Of a DNA stretch of 64,000 nt, positions 38,042 through 47,260 are shown piece by piece. A program made the translations under genes and the position numbers. Location of the stretch: positions 1,116,001-1,180,000 of the forward strand of contig OY781093.1 of the NCBI GenBank assembly GCA_963676355.1, written 5' to 3'. Every line of letters begins with the position of its first letter. The stretch's first letter is position 1. This stretch comes from JAGLOK01 sp963676355 (lineage in GTDB: Bacteria > Bacillota > Clostridia > Christensenellales > UMGS416). The notes beneath the pieces were generated by a model. It worked only from the letters and a program-made list of their open reading frames with translations, was not told where the DNA came from and did no database searches.

Positions 38042-38086
38042 CGGAAATATGTTTAAATATATTTAAAAATCCAATGGGAGAAATGT

Positions 38087-38917
38087 ATGCAGGATATAAA
38101 TATTAAAGACTACGAACATGATGACCTTATAAAATACGGTAAATTAGTAACGTTTAAAATGACAATGAAGCCGTATGAAGATGAGCGTAAGCGTACCATA
38201 CGAGTGCTTTTGCCTGAGGGATACGATGGAAAAAAGAAATACCCGGTGTTTTACATGCATGATGCACAGATGCTTTTTGATGACGGCAGTGAGTTTCCTA
38301 AGTGGAAACTGGACCGTGAGATGAGAAAAGTTCACGATAAAGGCATAGATGCGCTAATTGTGGCTATAGATACAGATATGAAGCACAGGGGCAGTGAGCT
38401 GTGTCCTAATTATCCGCCGACTAAAGCGCATTTCATGCTGCGCGAAGCTTCGCCCAGCGGGGATACATATGCTAAGTTTCTGGTGGATGAACTCATGCCT
38501 GTTGTGAAAGAAAATTTCGCAGTGCTTGAAGGCAGAGAAAACACAGGCGTAGGCGGCGCGTCCATGGGAGGAATGATATCGCATTATATCGCTCTGAAAT
38601 ACCCCGAACTTTTTTCAAAATGCATGGTGTTTTCGCCCGCATATTCGTTTATAGAATGGGATACCATGGTGGAAGATTTTAAAAGCTATGATTTTAAAAG
38701 GATAGATGGCATACGCTTTTATATACTTTCTGGCGGCAATGAAGTGGAACGTAATCTGAAAACATTGGATTCATCTGTGAAGTGTTATGAACATTTGATG
38801 GCAAACGGGGTGGACGAGGAGCATGTGATACTTGTCACAGACTCACGCCTTTTGCACCATGAATCTTCCTGGAGCAAGATGTTTGAAGATGCATTTACCT
38901 ATCTGTACGAAAAATAA
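38087..38917 (+). CDS. CE1-like esterase (alpha/beta hydrolase)
   Basis: 276-residue esterase of the esterase-D/CE1 group without a signal peptide. The nucleophile elbow GGASMGG and a late histidine in LLHHESSW fit a Ser-Asp-His triad; FYMHDAQ near residue 60 is the oxyanion-side strand seen in enterochelin-esterase-like enzymes. It likely removes acetyl or hydroxycinnamoyl groups from imported oligosaccharides. GGGAGA precedes the ATG. It is a single-gene unit closed by a terminator, next to the transport locus with further esterases. Confidence 0.88.
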   Translation: MQDINIKDYEHDDLIKYGKLVTFKMTMKPYEDERKRTIRVLLPEGYDGKKKYPVFYMHDAQMLFDDGSEFPKWKLDREMRKVHDKGIDALIVAIDTDMKHRGSELCPNYPPTKAHFMLREASPSGDTYAKFLVDELMPVVKENFAVLEGRENTGVGGASMGGMISHYIALKYPELFSKCMVFSPAYSFIEWDTMVEDFKSYDFKRIDGIRFYILSGGNEVERNLKTLDSSVKCYEHLMANGVDEEHVILVTDSRLLHHESSWSKMFEDAFTYLYEK

Positions 38918-38944
38918 TCATTGAATAATAATAAACTAATTTAT

Positions 38945-38979
38945 AGCCCGGATTGCCAAATAGGTAATCCGGGCTTTGA
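38945..38979 (+). terminator. Rho-independent terminator after esterase
   Basis: Stem 38945-38954 with 38966-38975 (AGCCCGGATT / AATCCGGGCT) followed by TTT. It may serve both this gene and the convergent LacI gene. Confidence 0.8.
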
Positions 38980-39020
38980 TTTGCTAAAGATATAATTATA
39001 AAGAGAAAAAAACCAGTAAA

Positions 39021-40064
39021 TTATTTTTTTATACTTTTACAACTTTCTCTAAAGAAAAAGTGCGGTGAAAGGTTTTTGTTGACTACCGCATTTAAATCGT
39101 GCTTTATCAAAAGGAGTAGCATATTGAGTGAGCTTTCAGCTAATTCTTCTGAAGTTACATTGAATGATGATATGGTGGGAGAGTAGTGCTCAAATGCACT
39201 GTTCATTCCATAGGCTATGACAGAAATATCTCCGGGGATATCAAAACCCAGATCCTTGCTTGCAGTTACAACTCCGAGTGCAAGGTAATGATACATTACA
39301 AAAAGTGCTGTAGGATGCTCTTTTTGGCTTAAAAGCTTTTTGGTCATCTCGTACCCGCCTTCAAAACTGGCGCGTGAATCTTCCATTATCCAATCGCTTT
39401 TAACAGTAATATTGTTTTCTGCGCATCCGTCTTTGAAACCCATAGTTTTAAGCCGTGAGGCCAATGAGGTCCTTTTCATTCCTATTATGCCAACATTTTT
39501 GTGTCCGTTGTCAGCAAAAAGTTTGGCACACGCTTTGCCGGCCTCATAGTCGTTTTCACTGACGTTGCAATACTTGCCTGTTTCTCGGTTGAGAACAACT
39601 ATCGGAACGTCAAAGTCGTTATTTTTCAGAAAGGTTAAATCTGCATCGGCGGCATTTGCGATTATTATTCCGCTGTAACGGTGTATATTCATTTTACCTT
39701 TAAGTTTTTTAAGTCCACCCGGGGTATAGGGCTGAACGGTAATATCCATTTCAATATTAGATTCTTCTGATGCCAGATAAAGATAGCGGATAAAGCTGCC
39801 GATAAACCAATCTATGCTTTCTAAATTCCAAAACAGTCCAATTCTATAATCTTGGTTGCTTGAAATAGAGGTTTTTGTCTGACGCTTTGAAATCGGAGTG
39901 TAGTTTAATTCAGATGCTATTTTATTTATCTTGCTTTGTGTGATTTTGGATATGCGCATTTTATCGCCTTTTCCGTTTAGCACCAATGAGACAGTGCCCA
40001 CAGATACATCGGCTTTTTGCGCTATATTTTTTAAGTATACTGAATTTTTGCTACTGTCCGACAT
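39021..40064 (-). CDS. LacI-family transcriptional regulator
   Basis: 347-residue LacI-type repressor: helix-turn-helix YLKNIAQKADVSVGTVSLVL, then a sugar-binding-protein-like effector domain. The ATG at 40064 is chosen because AGGAGAG lies just before it and the longer frame from 40112 would begin inside the predicted operator and promoter. It is divergent from the Dpp-type transporter operon. The same TTTTAGCAA motif occurs at both transcription starts, so it probably represses itself and that operon until an esterified oligosaccharide is present. Confidence 0.93.
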   Translation of the reverse strand: MSDSSKNSVYLKNIAQKADVSVGTVSLVLNGKGDKMRISKITQSKINKIASELNYTPISKRQTKTSISSNQDYRIGLFWNLESIDWFIGSFIRYLYLASEESNIEMDITVQPYTPGGLKKLKGKMNIHRYSGIIIANAADADLTFLKNNDFDVPIVVLNRETGKYCNVSENDYEAGKACAKLFADNGHKNVGIIGMKRTSLASRLKTMGFKDGCAENNITVKSDWIMEDSRASFEGGYEMTKKLLSQKEHPTALFVMYHYLALGVVTASKDLGFDIPGDISVIAYGMNSAFEHYSPTISSFNVTSEELAESSLNMLLLLIKHDLNAVVNKNLSPHFFFRESCKSIKK

Positions 40065-40103
40065 GCTCTCTCCTATATCTGAAATGCTAAAACGCATAAC
40101 ATC

Positions 40104-40142
40104 TTTTAGCAAAAATATAGTTTAAATCCTCATAAAAGTCAA
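40104..40142 (-). promoter_or_regulatory. Promoter and operator candidate of the LacI gene
   Basis: On the minus strand, TTGACT (40142-40137), 17 bases, TATATT (40119-40114) form a sigma-A promoter. TTTTAGCAAAAA at 40104-40115 covers the expected transcription start and reappears at the divergent operon. Confidence 0.65.
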
Positions 40143-40247
40143 GGGGATTAACAAAAGTTTTTACAAAAATCTAAAAAATATGATGTTAAGCATTCATTTG
40201 CAGATAAAAACAGAATTTACAAGTGACAGCAGTTAGAAAAAAGGTTG

Positions 40248-40332
40248 TTGACAACATATATGCGCTCTAATATAATAGGAGTTGCTAAAAAGCTAAAATT
40301 ATTGCAATAAAACAATAATATTTTAGCAAAAA
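40248..40332 (+). promoter_or_regulatory. Consensus promoter with paired operator candidates
   Basis: TTGACA at 40248-40253, exactly 17 bases, TATAAT at 40271-40276: a perfect sigma-A promoter for the transporter operon. TTGCTAAAA at 40282-40290 covers the start site, and its inverted copy TTTTAGCAA lies at 40321-40329. Inside this pair is a second inverted repeat (ATTATTG with CAATAAT), giving a nested symmetric structure. Confidence 0.75.
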
Positions 40333-40396
40333 CAATACTATTTTAATTTGGGCGAATAATTTACCCAAAAAAATTATGTTTATTTGGAGGAGGAAA

Positions 40397-42043
40397 ATGA
40401 AAGCGAAAAAACTATTGGCAATCTTACTGGTTCTGGTACTTATGTCTGCACTATTTGTGGGCTGTGATTCAAAAAAAGAAGAACCTGATGATGCAAAAGT
40501 AGAAGCGACCGACCAAAAACCTCAGGACGAGGCAAAAGATGAAGGTAATGAAGAGCCTGCAGCTGAAGACAAGTACATGAAAGTAAATGTATGCATAAAT
40601 TCAGATCCGGGTACGCTTGCACCTTGGGCGGGAGCTACAGGTCAAGGCAAAGGTGTAGTTTCAGCTAGCTTATATGAAGCATTGTTTGTGCTTGAAGAAT
40701 TGGGTGGCGAAATGTACCCGAGAATCGCATCCGGCTATGAACAGATTGACGATGTGACATACCGTATAAGCTTGTTTGAAAATATATATGACACCGCCGG
40801 AAATCATATAACAGCGGATGATGTAGTATTTTCTTATAAGACAGCAAGCGAACAGGGCAACATGGCAACATTTTTGTCATCATACAAAGACATAGCAAAA
40901 GTGGATGACTACACAGTAGACCTTACATTAACTGGTACAGCAATAGGCGGGTTGATGAATACGACTACTTTTGTTTACATCGTAGACCAGGAAGCTTACG
41001 AGGCTGACCCAGACGGAATGGCAAACAATCCAATATCTACTGGCCCTTATAAACTTTCTGCATGGACTCCGGGTTCAACTGTTACATTAGTTAAAAATGA
41101 TGACTATTGGCAGTCAGAAGATCTTGCATGCAATTATTCACGGCAAAATGTTGATGAAATTGAATACAAAATCATCTCAGAACCTAGCCAAATCTCAATA
41201 GCTTTGGAAACAGGCGACATAGACTTTTCAGCAGATGTAGCGCAGTCTGACCTTGTATACTTTGAGGATGGCGGCTATACAGTGTTGAGCTTGGATGCTG
41301 CGCTTAGCCAGATAATACTGTTTAACTGCAGTGAAGATGCTCCTACAGGAAGCAAAGAACTTAGACAGGCAGTAGCTTATGCTATAGACAGCCAAGCACT
41401 TATAGATGGTGCGTATAACGGCGTGGGTTCGGTATGTAAAACATACGGGAACTCTGTATATGGCGATTACCTCGATAAATGGGATAGTGAAGAATACTAC
41501 GACTACAGCACTGAAAAAGCTGAAGAGCTTCTGGCTCAGTCTAATTATAACGGCGAGTCTCTTATAATTATGACAGGTATGCTCAGCACTCATAAAATGA
41601 TGGCTCAGATAATACAGGCATATCTTTCAGAAGTAGGCATTACATCAGAAATAGTAAGCTATGACGATACTCTTTATAGCAACTACAGGTGGGATCCAAC
41701 TCAGTGGCACATTCAGATTACCAACAAAGGATCAGGGGACTATGTTGCTTCCACATGGAGATATAGCTTTGATCAGTCTTTCTTTGGCGGCGCAACGCAG
41801 GGCTTTTATACAGACGAAGCTATGCAAGAGCTTTTGGTTAAATGCTTGGACGAAAGCAGCCACACACCAGAAAACATGGATGCTTTCCATCAGTACATGA
41901 AAGATGTATTGGTAGGCTACGGATTGCTCTTTAGCAAAGACAGCTATGTATTTGTGGACACTATGCAGGATGTTGTAATCAACCCACAAAATGCTGTTGT
42001 ACCTGGTGCTTGTACTTATTCGGACAGCTTTGAAAGTCATTAA
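40397..42043 (+). CDS. Dpp/Opp-type solute-binding lipoprotein
   Basis: 548-residue family 5 extracellular solute-binding protein. The start at 40397 has an ideal GGAGGAGG at 40386-40393, whereas the ATG at 40376 lies upstream of that site. The lipobox ALFVGC gives lipidated C23 and is followed by an acidic linker to about residue 60. Although DppA-like proteins are named for peptides, many homologues in Firmicutes and Thermotogae bind oligosaccharides, and the surrounding esterases favour that here. It is the first and probably most highly expressed gene of the operon. Confidence 0.92.
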   Translation: MKAKKLLAILLVLVLMSALFVGCDSKKEEPDDAKVEATDQKPQDEAKDEGNEEPAAEDKYMKVNVCINSDPGTLAPWAGATGQGKGVVSASLYEALFVLEELGGEMYPRIASGYEQIDDVTYRISLFENIYDTAGNHITADDVVFSYKTASEQGNMATFLSSYKDIAKVDDYTVDLTLTGTAIGGLMNTTTFVYIVDQEAYEADPDGMANNPISTGPYKLSAWTPGSTVTLVKNDDYWQSEDLACNYSRQNVDEIEYKIISEPSQISIALETGDIDFSADVAQSDLVYFEDGGYTVLSLDAALSQIILFNCSEDAPTGSKELRQAVAYAIDSQALIDGAYNGVGSVCKTYGNSVYGDYLDKWDSEEYYDYSTEKAEELLAQSNYNGESLIIMTGMLSTHKMMAQIIQAYLSEVGITSEIVSYDDTLYSNYRWDPTQWHIQITNKGSGDYVASTWRYSFDQSFFGGATQGFYTDEAMQELLVKCLDESSHTPENMDAFHQYMKDVLVGYGLLFSKDSYVFVDTMQDVVINPQNAVVPGACTYSDSFESH

Positions 42044-42085
42044 TTTAATTAACGGAAATAAATAAGATTTAACAATTTAAACTTG

Positions 42086-42128
42086 CAAAAATCCCCGTAA
42101 GGGAAAACACACTTCGGGGATTTTTGTT
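42086..42128 (+). terminator. Intra-operon attenuator-like terminator
   Basis: Stem AAAAATCCCCG / CGGGGATTTTT (about 42087-42097 with 42115-42125) between the binding-protein gene and the permeases. A hairpin here commonly keeps binding-protein mRNA in excess over the membrane components. Confidence 0.75.
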
Positions 42129-42192
42129 TGATAAGAAGACAGGAATTTTTAATTGTTTATTGTATAGCTTTTGTAGGACATGAGGTGGGAAA

Positions 42193-43164
42193 ATGGGAAA
42201 ATATATTCTTAAAAGGCTTTTGATTATGATACCTGTGGTCTTGGGCGTTACAATACTTATATTTACTATAATGTATTTTACACCGGGAGACCCAGCATCT
42301 ATCATACTCGGAGGAAATGCTTCCAAGGAGCAGTTGGCTCAGAAAAACGAGGAACTTGGGCTAAACGATGGCTACTTCGAAAGACTTATTAAGTATACAA
42401 GTGATGTTTTTTTGAGATTTGACTTTGGACAATCGTATATAAATAACAGGAGCGTGTCAGATCAGATAATGGAACGCTTCCCGAGGACGGTGTCGTTGGC
42501 GTTTTTTAGTGTTTTGATATCGCTTGTAATAGGCATACCGCTTGGGATTTTGGCTGCCATTAATCAATATAGCTGGAAAGACAATATGTCAATGTTCGTA
42601 GCTTTGGTGGGTGTATCCATGCCAAACTTTTGGGTGGGACTGATGCTTGTTATATTGTTTGCGCTTACGCTTGGTTGGCTGCCTGCGGGAGGCATAGGAG
42701 GACTTAAGTTCTTCATTTTGCCTTGTATAGCCACATCTCTCGGAGGTGCGGCGAATATAGCAAGGCAGACAAGATCGTCCATGCTGGAGGTAATCCGCTC
42801 GGACTATATAGTGACCGCCCGAGCCAAAGGGCAGGTTGAAAGAGTTGTAATTTATAAGCATGCGTTAAGAAACGCACTTATTCCTATAATAACAATAGCC
42901 GGTGCATCGTTTGGAATACTCCTTGGCGGTACATTGGTAATAGAAACAGTATTTTCGATACCCGGACTAGGCAGCTACATGACAGCTGCGATAGGAAACC
43001 GCGACTATCCTGCCATACAGGGTTCGGTAATATTTTTATCTATCCTTTTTGGGCTTGTAATGCTTCTTGTTGATATTTTTTATGCATTCATAGACCCGAG
43101 AATAAAAGGACAATACCAAAAAGCTAAAAAGAGGAGGGCTCCCAATGTCTCATCAGTCAAATAG
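42193..43164 (+). CDS. Dpp/Opp-type ABC permease (DppB)
   Basis: 323-residue membrane permease with six predicted segments; the N-terminal YILKRLLIMIPVVLGVTILI is the standard DppB/OppB start. The EAA loop is DYIVTARAKGQVERVVIYKH. GAGGTGGG precedes the ATG. The end overlaps the next permease by 20 bases. Confidence 0.95.
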   Translation: MGKYILKRLLIMIPVVLGVTILIFTIMYFTPGDPASIILGGNASKEQLAQKNEELGLNDGYFERLIKYTSDVFLRFDFGQSYINNRSVSDQIMERFPRTVSLAFFSVLISLVIGIPLGILAAINQYSWKDNMSMFVALVGVSMPNFWVGLMLVILFALTLGWLPAGGIGGLKFFILPCIATSLGGAANIARQTRSSMLEVIRSDYIVTARAKGQVERVVIYKHALRNALIPIITIAGASFGILLGGTLVIETVFSIPGLGSYMTAAIGNRDYPAIQGSVIFLSILFGLVMLLVDIFYAFIDPRIKGQYQKAKKRRAPNVSSVK

Positions 43165-44026
43165 TAAATCAGATGTTCGCAAGAAAACAAGCCCTTTTTT
43201 GGAGACTATGCAAAGGCTCAAAAAGAATAAATTTGCCGTTGCGGGTCTTGTAATAATAATTTTCATGGGTCTTGTTGCGATACTTTCACCATGGATTTCG
43301 CCATATGAGTACGACCAGACAGATTTGAAAAACAAATTTGCAGAACCTAGTATACAGCATATATTCGGAACAGATGAACTTGGAAGAGATATTCTGAGCA
43401 GGATAATGTACGGCGGAAGATATTCTTTGCGAATAGGCATCATATCCATAAGCACAAGCCTTGTAGCCGGCATGGCTATTGGCGCAATAGCAGGATTTTA
43501 TGGTGGACGATCGGATATGTTTATAATGCGCTTTTTGGACGTATTCCAGTCCATACCGGGACTCATATTCGCGATTGCTGTTTCAGCCACATTAGGACCG
43601 GGTTTCACAAACTGTATAATTGCACTTGCCATTGGCATGGTGCCGGGATTTGCTCGCATGACGAGGGCTTCCATACTAAACATACGAAAGATGGAATATC
43701 TCGAGGCGGCTACATCGATTAACGCAAGCAACTTTAGGATAATCTACAGGCATGTGCTGCCAAATGCAATAGCACCAATGATAGTTCAGGCTACAATGGG
43801 CATTGCTGGAGCTATTCTTATAGCGGCATCGCTTAGCTTTATAGGTCTTGGCGTGCAGCCTCCTACACCTGAATGGGGAGCAATGCTCTCTGCAGGTAGA
43901 AACTATATAAGAAACCATCCGCACCTTGTAATATTTCCGGGTGTGACGATAATGATTGCAGTGCTTTCGCTTAATATGCTAGGTGATGGCTTAAGGGATG
44001 CGCTGGATCCAAAATTAAAGGATTAA
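43145..44026 (+). CDS. Dpp/Opp-type ABC permease (DppC)
   Basis: 293-residue partner permease. The EAA loop is YLEAATSINASNFRIIYRHV, and the C-terminal GDGLRDALDPKLKD is the hallmark ending of DppC/OppC proteins. GAGGAGG lies inside the end of the upstream gene, so translation is coupled. Confidence 0.95.
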   Translation: MSHQSNSKSDVRKKTSPFLETMQRLKKNKFAVAGLVIIIFMGLVAILSPWISPYEYDQTDLKNKFAEPSIQHIFGTDELGRDILSRIMYGGRYSLRIGIISISTSLVAGMAIGAIAGFYGGRSDMFIMRFLDVFQSIPGLIFAIAVSATLGPGFTNCIIALAIGMVPGFARMTRASILNIRKMEYLEAATSINASNFRIIYRHVLPNAIAPMIVQATMGIAGAILIAASLSFIGLGVQPPTPEWGAMLSAGRNYIRNHPHLVIFPGVTIMIAVLSLNMLGDGLRDALDPKLKD

Positions 44027-44029
44027 AGG

Positions 44030-45037
44030 ATGGGTGAAACGATGGAAAATAATATGAAATCAAACAGTGATGTTTTGCTTTCAATAAAAGATTTGGAAGT
44101 AAGGTATTCCGCGGGCGGGCAGGCAATACACGCCGTAAATGGGGTATCTATGGAAATAAAAAAAGGACAGGCTTTCGGGCTGGTTGGAGAAACAGGAGCC
44201 GGGAAAACCACGATAGCTAAGTCAATTCTTCGCATATTGCCTGATGTATCTGCAAAAATCATGCAAGGCGAAATAGTTTTTGAAGGCGAGAACCTGTTTG
44301 ACAAAACTGAAAAAGAAATGCAAAAGATACGCGGCAAGAAGATATCAATGGTATTTCAAGATCCTATGACAGCACTGAATCCTGTGTTTACTATAGGTGA
44401 CCAAATTGCAGAAGTTTTTAAACTGCATGAAAAGTCAAACAAGCTTGAAGCGTTCAAAAAAACCGCTGATATACTCGAAATGGTAGGGATACCAAGTGAA
44501 CGCTACAATGAATTTCCTCATCAGTTTTCAGGCGGAATGAAGCAAAGGGTGGTAATAGCGATGGCACTTGCGTGCAATCCGGACCTGCTTTTAGCTGATG
44601 AACCAACAACGGCTTTGGACGTAACAATACAGGCGCAGATACTTGAGATGATATCCAATCTCAAAAAAGAACGCGGCATGTCTATGATAATGATAACCCA
44701 TGATCTTGGCATAATTGCCGAAACGTGTGATGTAGTAGCTGTAGTGTATGCGGGCGAAGTTATAGAATATGGAACTAAAGAAGAGATATTCAGATATCCA
44801 AGCCATCCTTACACTCTTGGTCTTTTTGGCTCCATACCCAGCATATCTGGCGAAGAAACAAGGCTGAATTCCATACCCGGAATGCCGCCAAATCCGTCTG
44901 ATTTGCCCGTAGGCTGCCACTTTAACCCAAGATGTAGCAGGGCGACTGATGAATGCAGAAAAAAAAGCATAGAGTTAGAAGAAGTAAGGCCAGGGCATCT
45001 TTGCCGCTGTATTCATGTCTTAAACAAGGAGGGTTAA
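44030..45037 (+). CDS. Dpp/Opp-type ABC ATPase (DppD)
   Basis: 335-residue cytoplasmic ATPase: Walker A GETGAGKTT, signature FSGGMKQRV, Walker B LLLADEPTTALD, and the C-terminal oligopeptide/oligosaccharide domain with the cysteine cluster CHFNPRCSRATDEC. It starts four bases after the permease stop; a second in-frame ATG at 44042 is an alternative start. Confidence 0.95.
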   Translation: MGETMENNMKSNSDVLLSIKDLEVRYSAGGQAIHAVNGVSMEIKKGQAFGLVGETGAGKTTIAKSILRILPDVSAKIMQGEIVFEGENLFDKTEKEMQKIRGKKISMVFQDPMTALNPVFTIGDQIAEVFKLHEKSNKLEAFKKTADILEMVGIPSERYNEFPHQFSGGMKQRVVIAMALACNPDLLLADEPTTALDVTIQAQILEMISNLKKERGMSMIMITHDLGIIAETCDVVAVVYAGEVIEYGTKEEIFRYPSHPYTLGLFGSIPSISGEETRLNSIPGMPPNPSDLPVGCHFNPRCSRATDECRKKSIELEEVRPGHLCRCIHVLNKEG

Positions 45038-45038
45038 T

Positions 45039-45995
45039 ATGTCTGCAATAGTAGAAGTTAAAAACTTAAAAAAATACTTTGATTCGCCGTCGGGAAGTTT
45101 GCACGCAGTAGATGATGTATCGTTTTCAATACAAAAAGGGCAAACTATGGGCGTAGTGGGAGAATCCGGCTGCGGCAAATCCACACTTGGGCGAACTATA
45201 ATACACTTGCTTGAAAGTACTGACGGCAAGATACTTTTTGAAGGGGAAGATATAACAAACCTCAACAAAAAACAGCTAAAAAAAATGCGCGAAAAGATGC
45301 AGATTATATTTCAGGATCCATTTTCTTCGCTGAACCCTAGAATGACTGTAAAAGATACCATAAGTGAGCCTTTACTGCTTTCAAAGAAATTTTCCAAAAA
45401 GGAAATAGAAAAGGAAGCAGAACGTTTGATGGATTTGGTAGGGCTTGCGCACCTTTACTATACGTCATATCCGCATGAGCTTGATGGCGGAAGAAGGCAA
45501 AGGGTGGGAATTGCTCGCGCATTGGCACTCAACCCAAAGTTTGTGGTGTGTGATGAGCCTGTTTCGGCACTGGATGTTTCTATTCAGGCACAGATATTAA
45601 ATCTTATACAGGATTTGCAAAAAGAGCACGGACTGACATTTATGTTTATCACACATGATTTATCAGTGGTACGCTATATTTCTCATAATATATGCGTAAT
45701 GTATATGGGACAGCTGGTGGAAACAAGCCCTTCAAAAGAGCTTTTTAAGACTCCTATTCACCCATATACAAAGGCGCTTCTTTCTGCCGTACCTTCAATT
45801 GACATTGACAAACCTAAAAATCGCATCCTACTGAAGGGCGAAGTTATGTCGCCGATTAATCCAAAGCCGGGGTGCAGGTTTGCTGCGCGATGCCAATATG
45901 CCACCCCAGAGTGTGCAAAACCCCAAGCGCTTAAAGAGCTGATGCCGGGCCACTATGTGGCATGCTGGAGAGCAGAAGAAATAAACAATCTTTAA
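45039..45995 (+). CDS. Dpp/Opp-type ABC ATPase (DppF)
   Basis: 318-residue second ATPase: Walker A GESGCGKST, Walker B FVVCDEPVSALD and a C-terminal cysteine-rich domain (CRFAARCQYATPEC). The ABC signature is LDGGRRQRV rather than the usual LSGGQ, a variant found in many sugar-type Opp transporters. AAGGAGGG overlaps the end of the DppD gene. This completes a five-component importer, unlike the two loci at the left of the window that lack ATPases. Confidence 0.95.
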   Translation: MSAIVEVKNLKKYFDSPSGSLHAVDDVSFSIQKGQTMGVVGESGCGKSTLGRTIIHLLESTDGKILFEGEDITNLNKKQLKKMREKMQIIFQDPFSSLNPRMTVKDTISEPLLLSKKFSKKEIEKEAERLMDLVGLAHLYYTSYPHELDGGRRQRVGIARALALNPKFVVCDEPVSALDVSIQAQILNLIQDLQKEHGLTFMFITHDLSVVRYISHNICVMYMGQLVETSPSKELFKTPIHPYTKALLSAVPSIDIDKPKNRILLKGEVMSPINPKPGCRFAARCQYATPECAKPQALKELMPGHYVACWRAEEINNL

Positions 45996-46034
45996 CAAGC
46001 ATTAGCGCAAAATATAATCCAAAGGTAGATTCAA

Positions 46035-47243
46035 ATGGAAAACAAACAGACAAAAATATGGAACCCTGCGTTTATAACTATACTGGTTGTAAATTTTTGT
46101 GTGCAGATGGGACAGCAGATGACTAATACTCTTGTGCCCAAATATGCCGATTCACTCGGCGCTACTGCATACATTGTGGGAATAGTTGGAAGTATATTCG
46201 CTGTGGCATCCATCCTTATAAGACCAATTGCAAGCCCTGCATTTGACAGCTTTAGCAAAAAGAAATTTTTGTCTATCGCCATTGCGGGATTCATTGTCGT
46301 ACTGACGTGCTATGGACTGGCAAAAAGCATACCTATTATTATAGCAGCAAGGCTTTTACACGGCATGTGCTTGGGGTGCGCGGCACCTTTGAGCCTTGCT
46401 ATTACAAGCAATTCGCTGCCGGACAATAAAATAGGCAAGGGAATTGGTATATTTACGCTGACACAGGCGGTAGGGCAGGCTGTAGGTCCCAATATGGGGC
46501 TTACACTGAGCCTTAAAATAGGCTACAGCAACACTTTTTTCATAGGTGCTGGGCTTATGGCTGCGGCTCTTGTTATAAGTTTCTTTTTGAAAGAGCCTGA
46601 GTTTAAAAGAGAGCCTTATAAAATAGCTTTTAACAAAATAATAGAAAAAAGCGCGATACACGCTACAATCCTCATGTTCTTTTTCATATTTGCATACAGT
46701 TGTGTTAATAACTTCATTGCCATATACAGCGGACTGAGAGGAATAGAAAACATAGGTATGTTCTTTACCGTATATGCGATATTCCTGCTTCTTACACGAC
46801 CTGTGAGCGGTATTCTTTTGGACAAATATGGATATAGCAAGGTTTTAATCCCCGGAATAATTATGTTTGGGCTTGCTTTCTTTTTGATAAGCATCTCAAA
46901 GACTATGACGATGTTTCTAGTGGCGGCTGCGGTCTCTGCTTTCGGATACGGCGTTTGCTATCCAACGGTACAGGCTCTTGCAATGAGCTGCGCACCTAAA
47001 AGCAGAAGGGGAGTAGCGAGCAGCACCAGCTTTTTGGGAATGGACTTCGGAATGCTTTTCGGAGCTTCGTTCGCGGGATTTTTTGTTGACAAGCTTACTG
47101 TTGCCACAAAAAGTGAAGTTTTTGCATATTCCAGAATGTATTTGCTTATGATAATTCCTATAGCGCTGTCGGTTGTCTATTTCTTATTTGCTAGAAAGAA
47201 AATACAACAAACAATAGAGTTGAACAATCCTTCTGACTCGTAG
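46035..47243 (+). CDS. MFS transporter
   Basis: 402-residue major facilitator protein with twelve predicted membrane segments; the loop between the second and third segments carries RPIASPAFDSFSKKKF-type charged residues typical of the family. It follows the ABC operon by 39 bases and precedes the esterase pair. It may export a product such as acetate or an aromatic acid, or import a sugar; the sequence does not tell. Confidence 0.85.
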   Translation: MENKQTKIWNPAFITILVVNFCVQMGQQMTNTLVPKYADSLGATAYIVGIVGSIFAVASILIRPIASPAFDSFSKKKFLSIAIAGFIVVLTCYGLAKSIPIIIAARLLHGMCLGCAAPLSLAITSNSLPDNKIGKGIGIFTLTQAVGQAVGPNMGLTLSLKIGYSNTFFIGAGLMAAALVISFFLKEPEFKREPYKIAFNKIIEKSAIHATILMFFFIFAYSCVNNFIAIYSGLRGIENIGMFFTVYAIFLLLTRPVSGILLDKYGYSKVLIPGIIMFGLAFFLISISKTMTMFLVAAAVSAFGYGVCYPTVQALAMSCAPKSRRGVASSTSFLGMDFGMLFGASFAGFFVDKLTVATKSEVFAYSRMYLLMIIPIALSVVYFLFARKKIQQTIELNNPSDS

Positions 47244-47260
47244 AAAGGAGTCTTACTATC

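Larger units (their letters stand above)
36795..38086. other. Long gene-poor region with remnants
   Basis: About 1.3 kb without an intact gene between the AT-rich polysaccharide region and the esterase locus. It contains a decayed frame at 36945-37202, a 23-base segment at 37551-37573 resembling 24509-24531, minus-strand coding-like scraps near 37720-37920, and a palindrome before the esterase gene. It has the look of an old insertion/deletion scar. Confidence 0.5.

Noticed and set aside
40282..40329. Nested inverted repeats as a transcription attenuator
   Set aside because: AT-rich arms would give a weak hairpin; the match to the divergent LacI start site makes an operator reading better.
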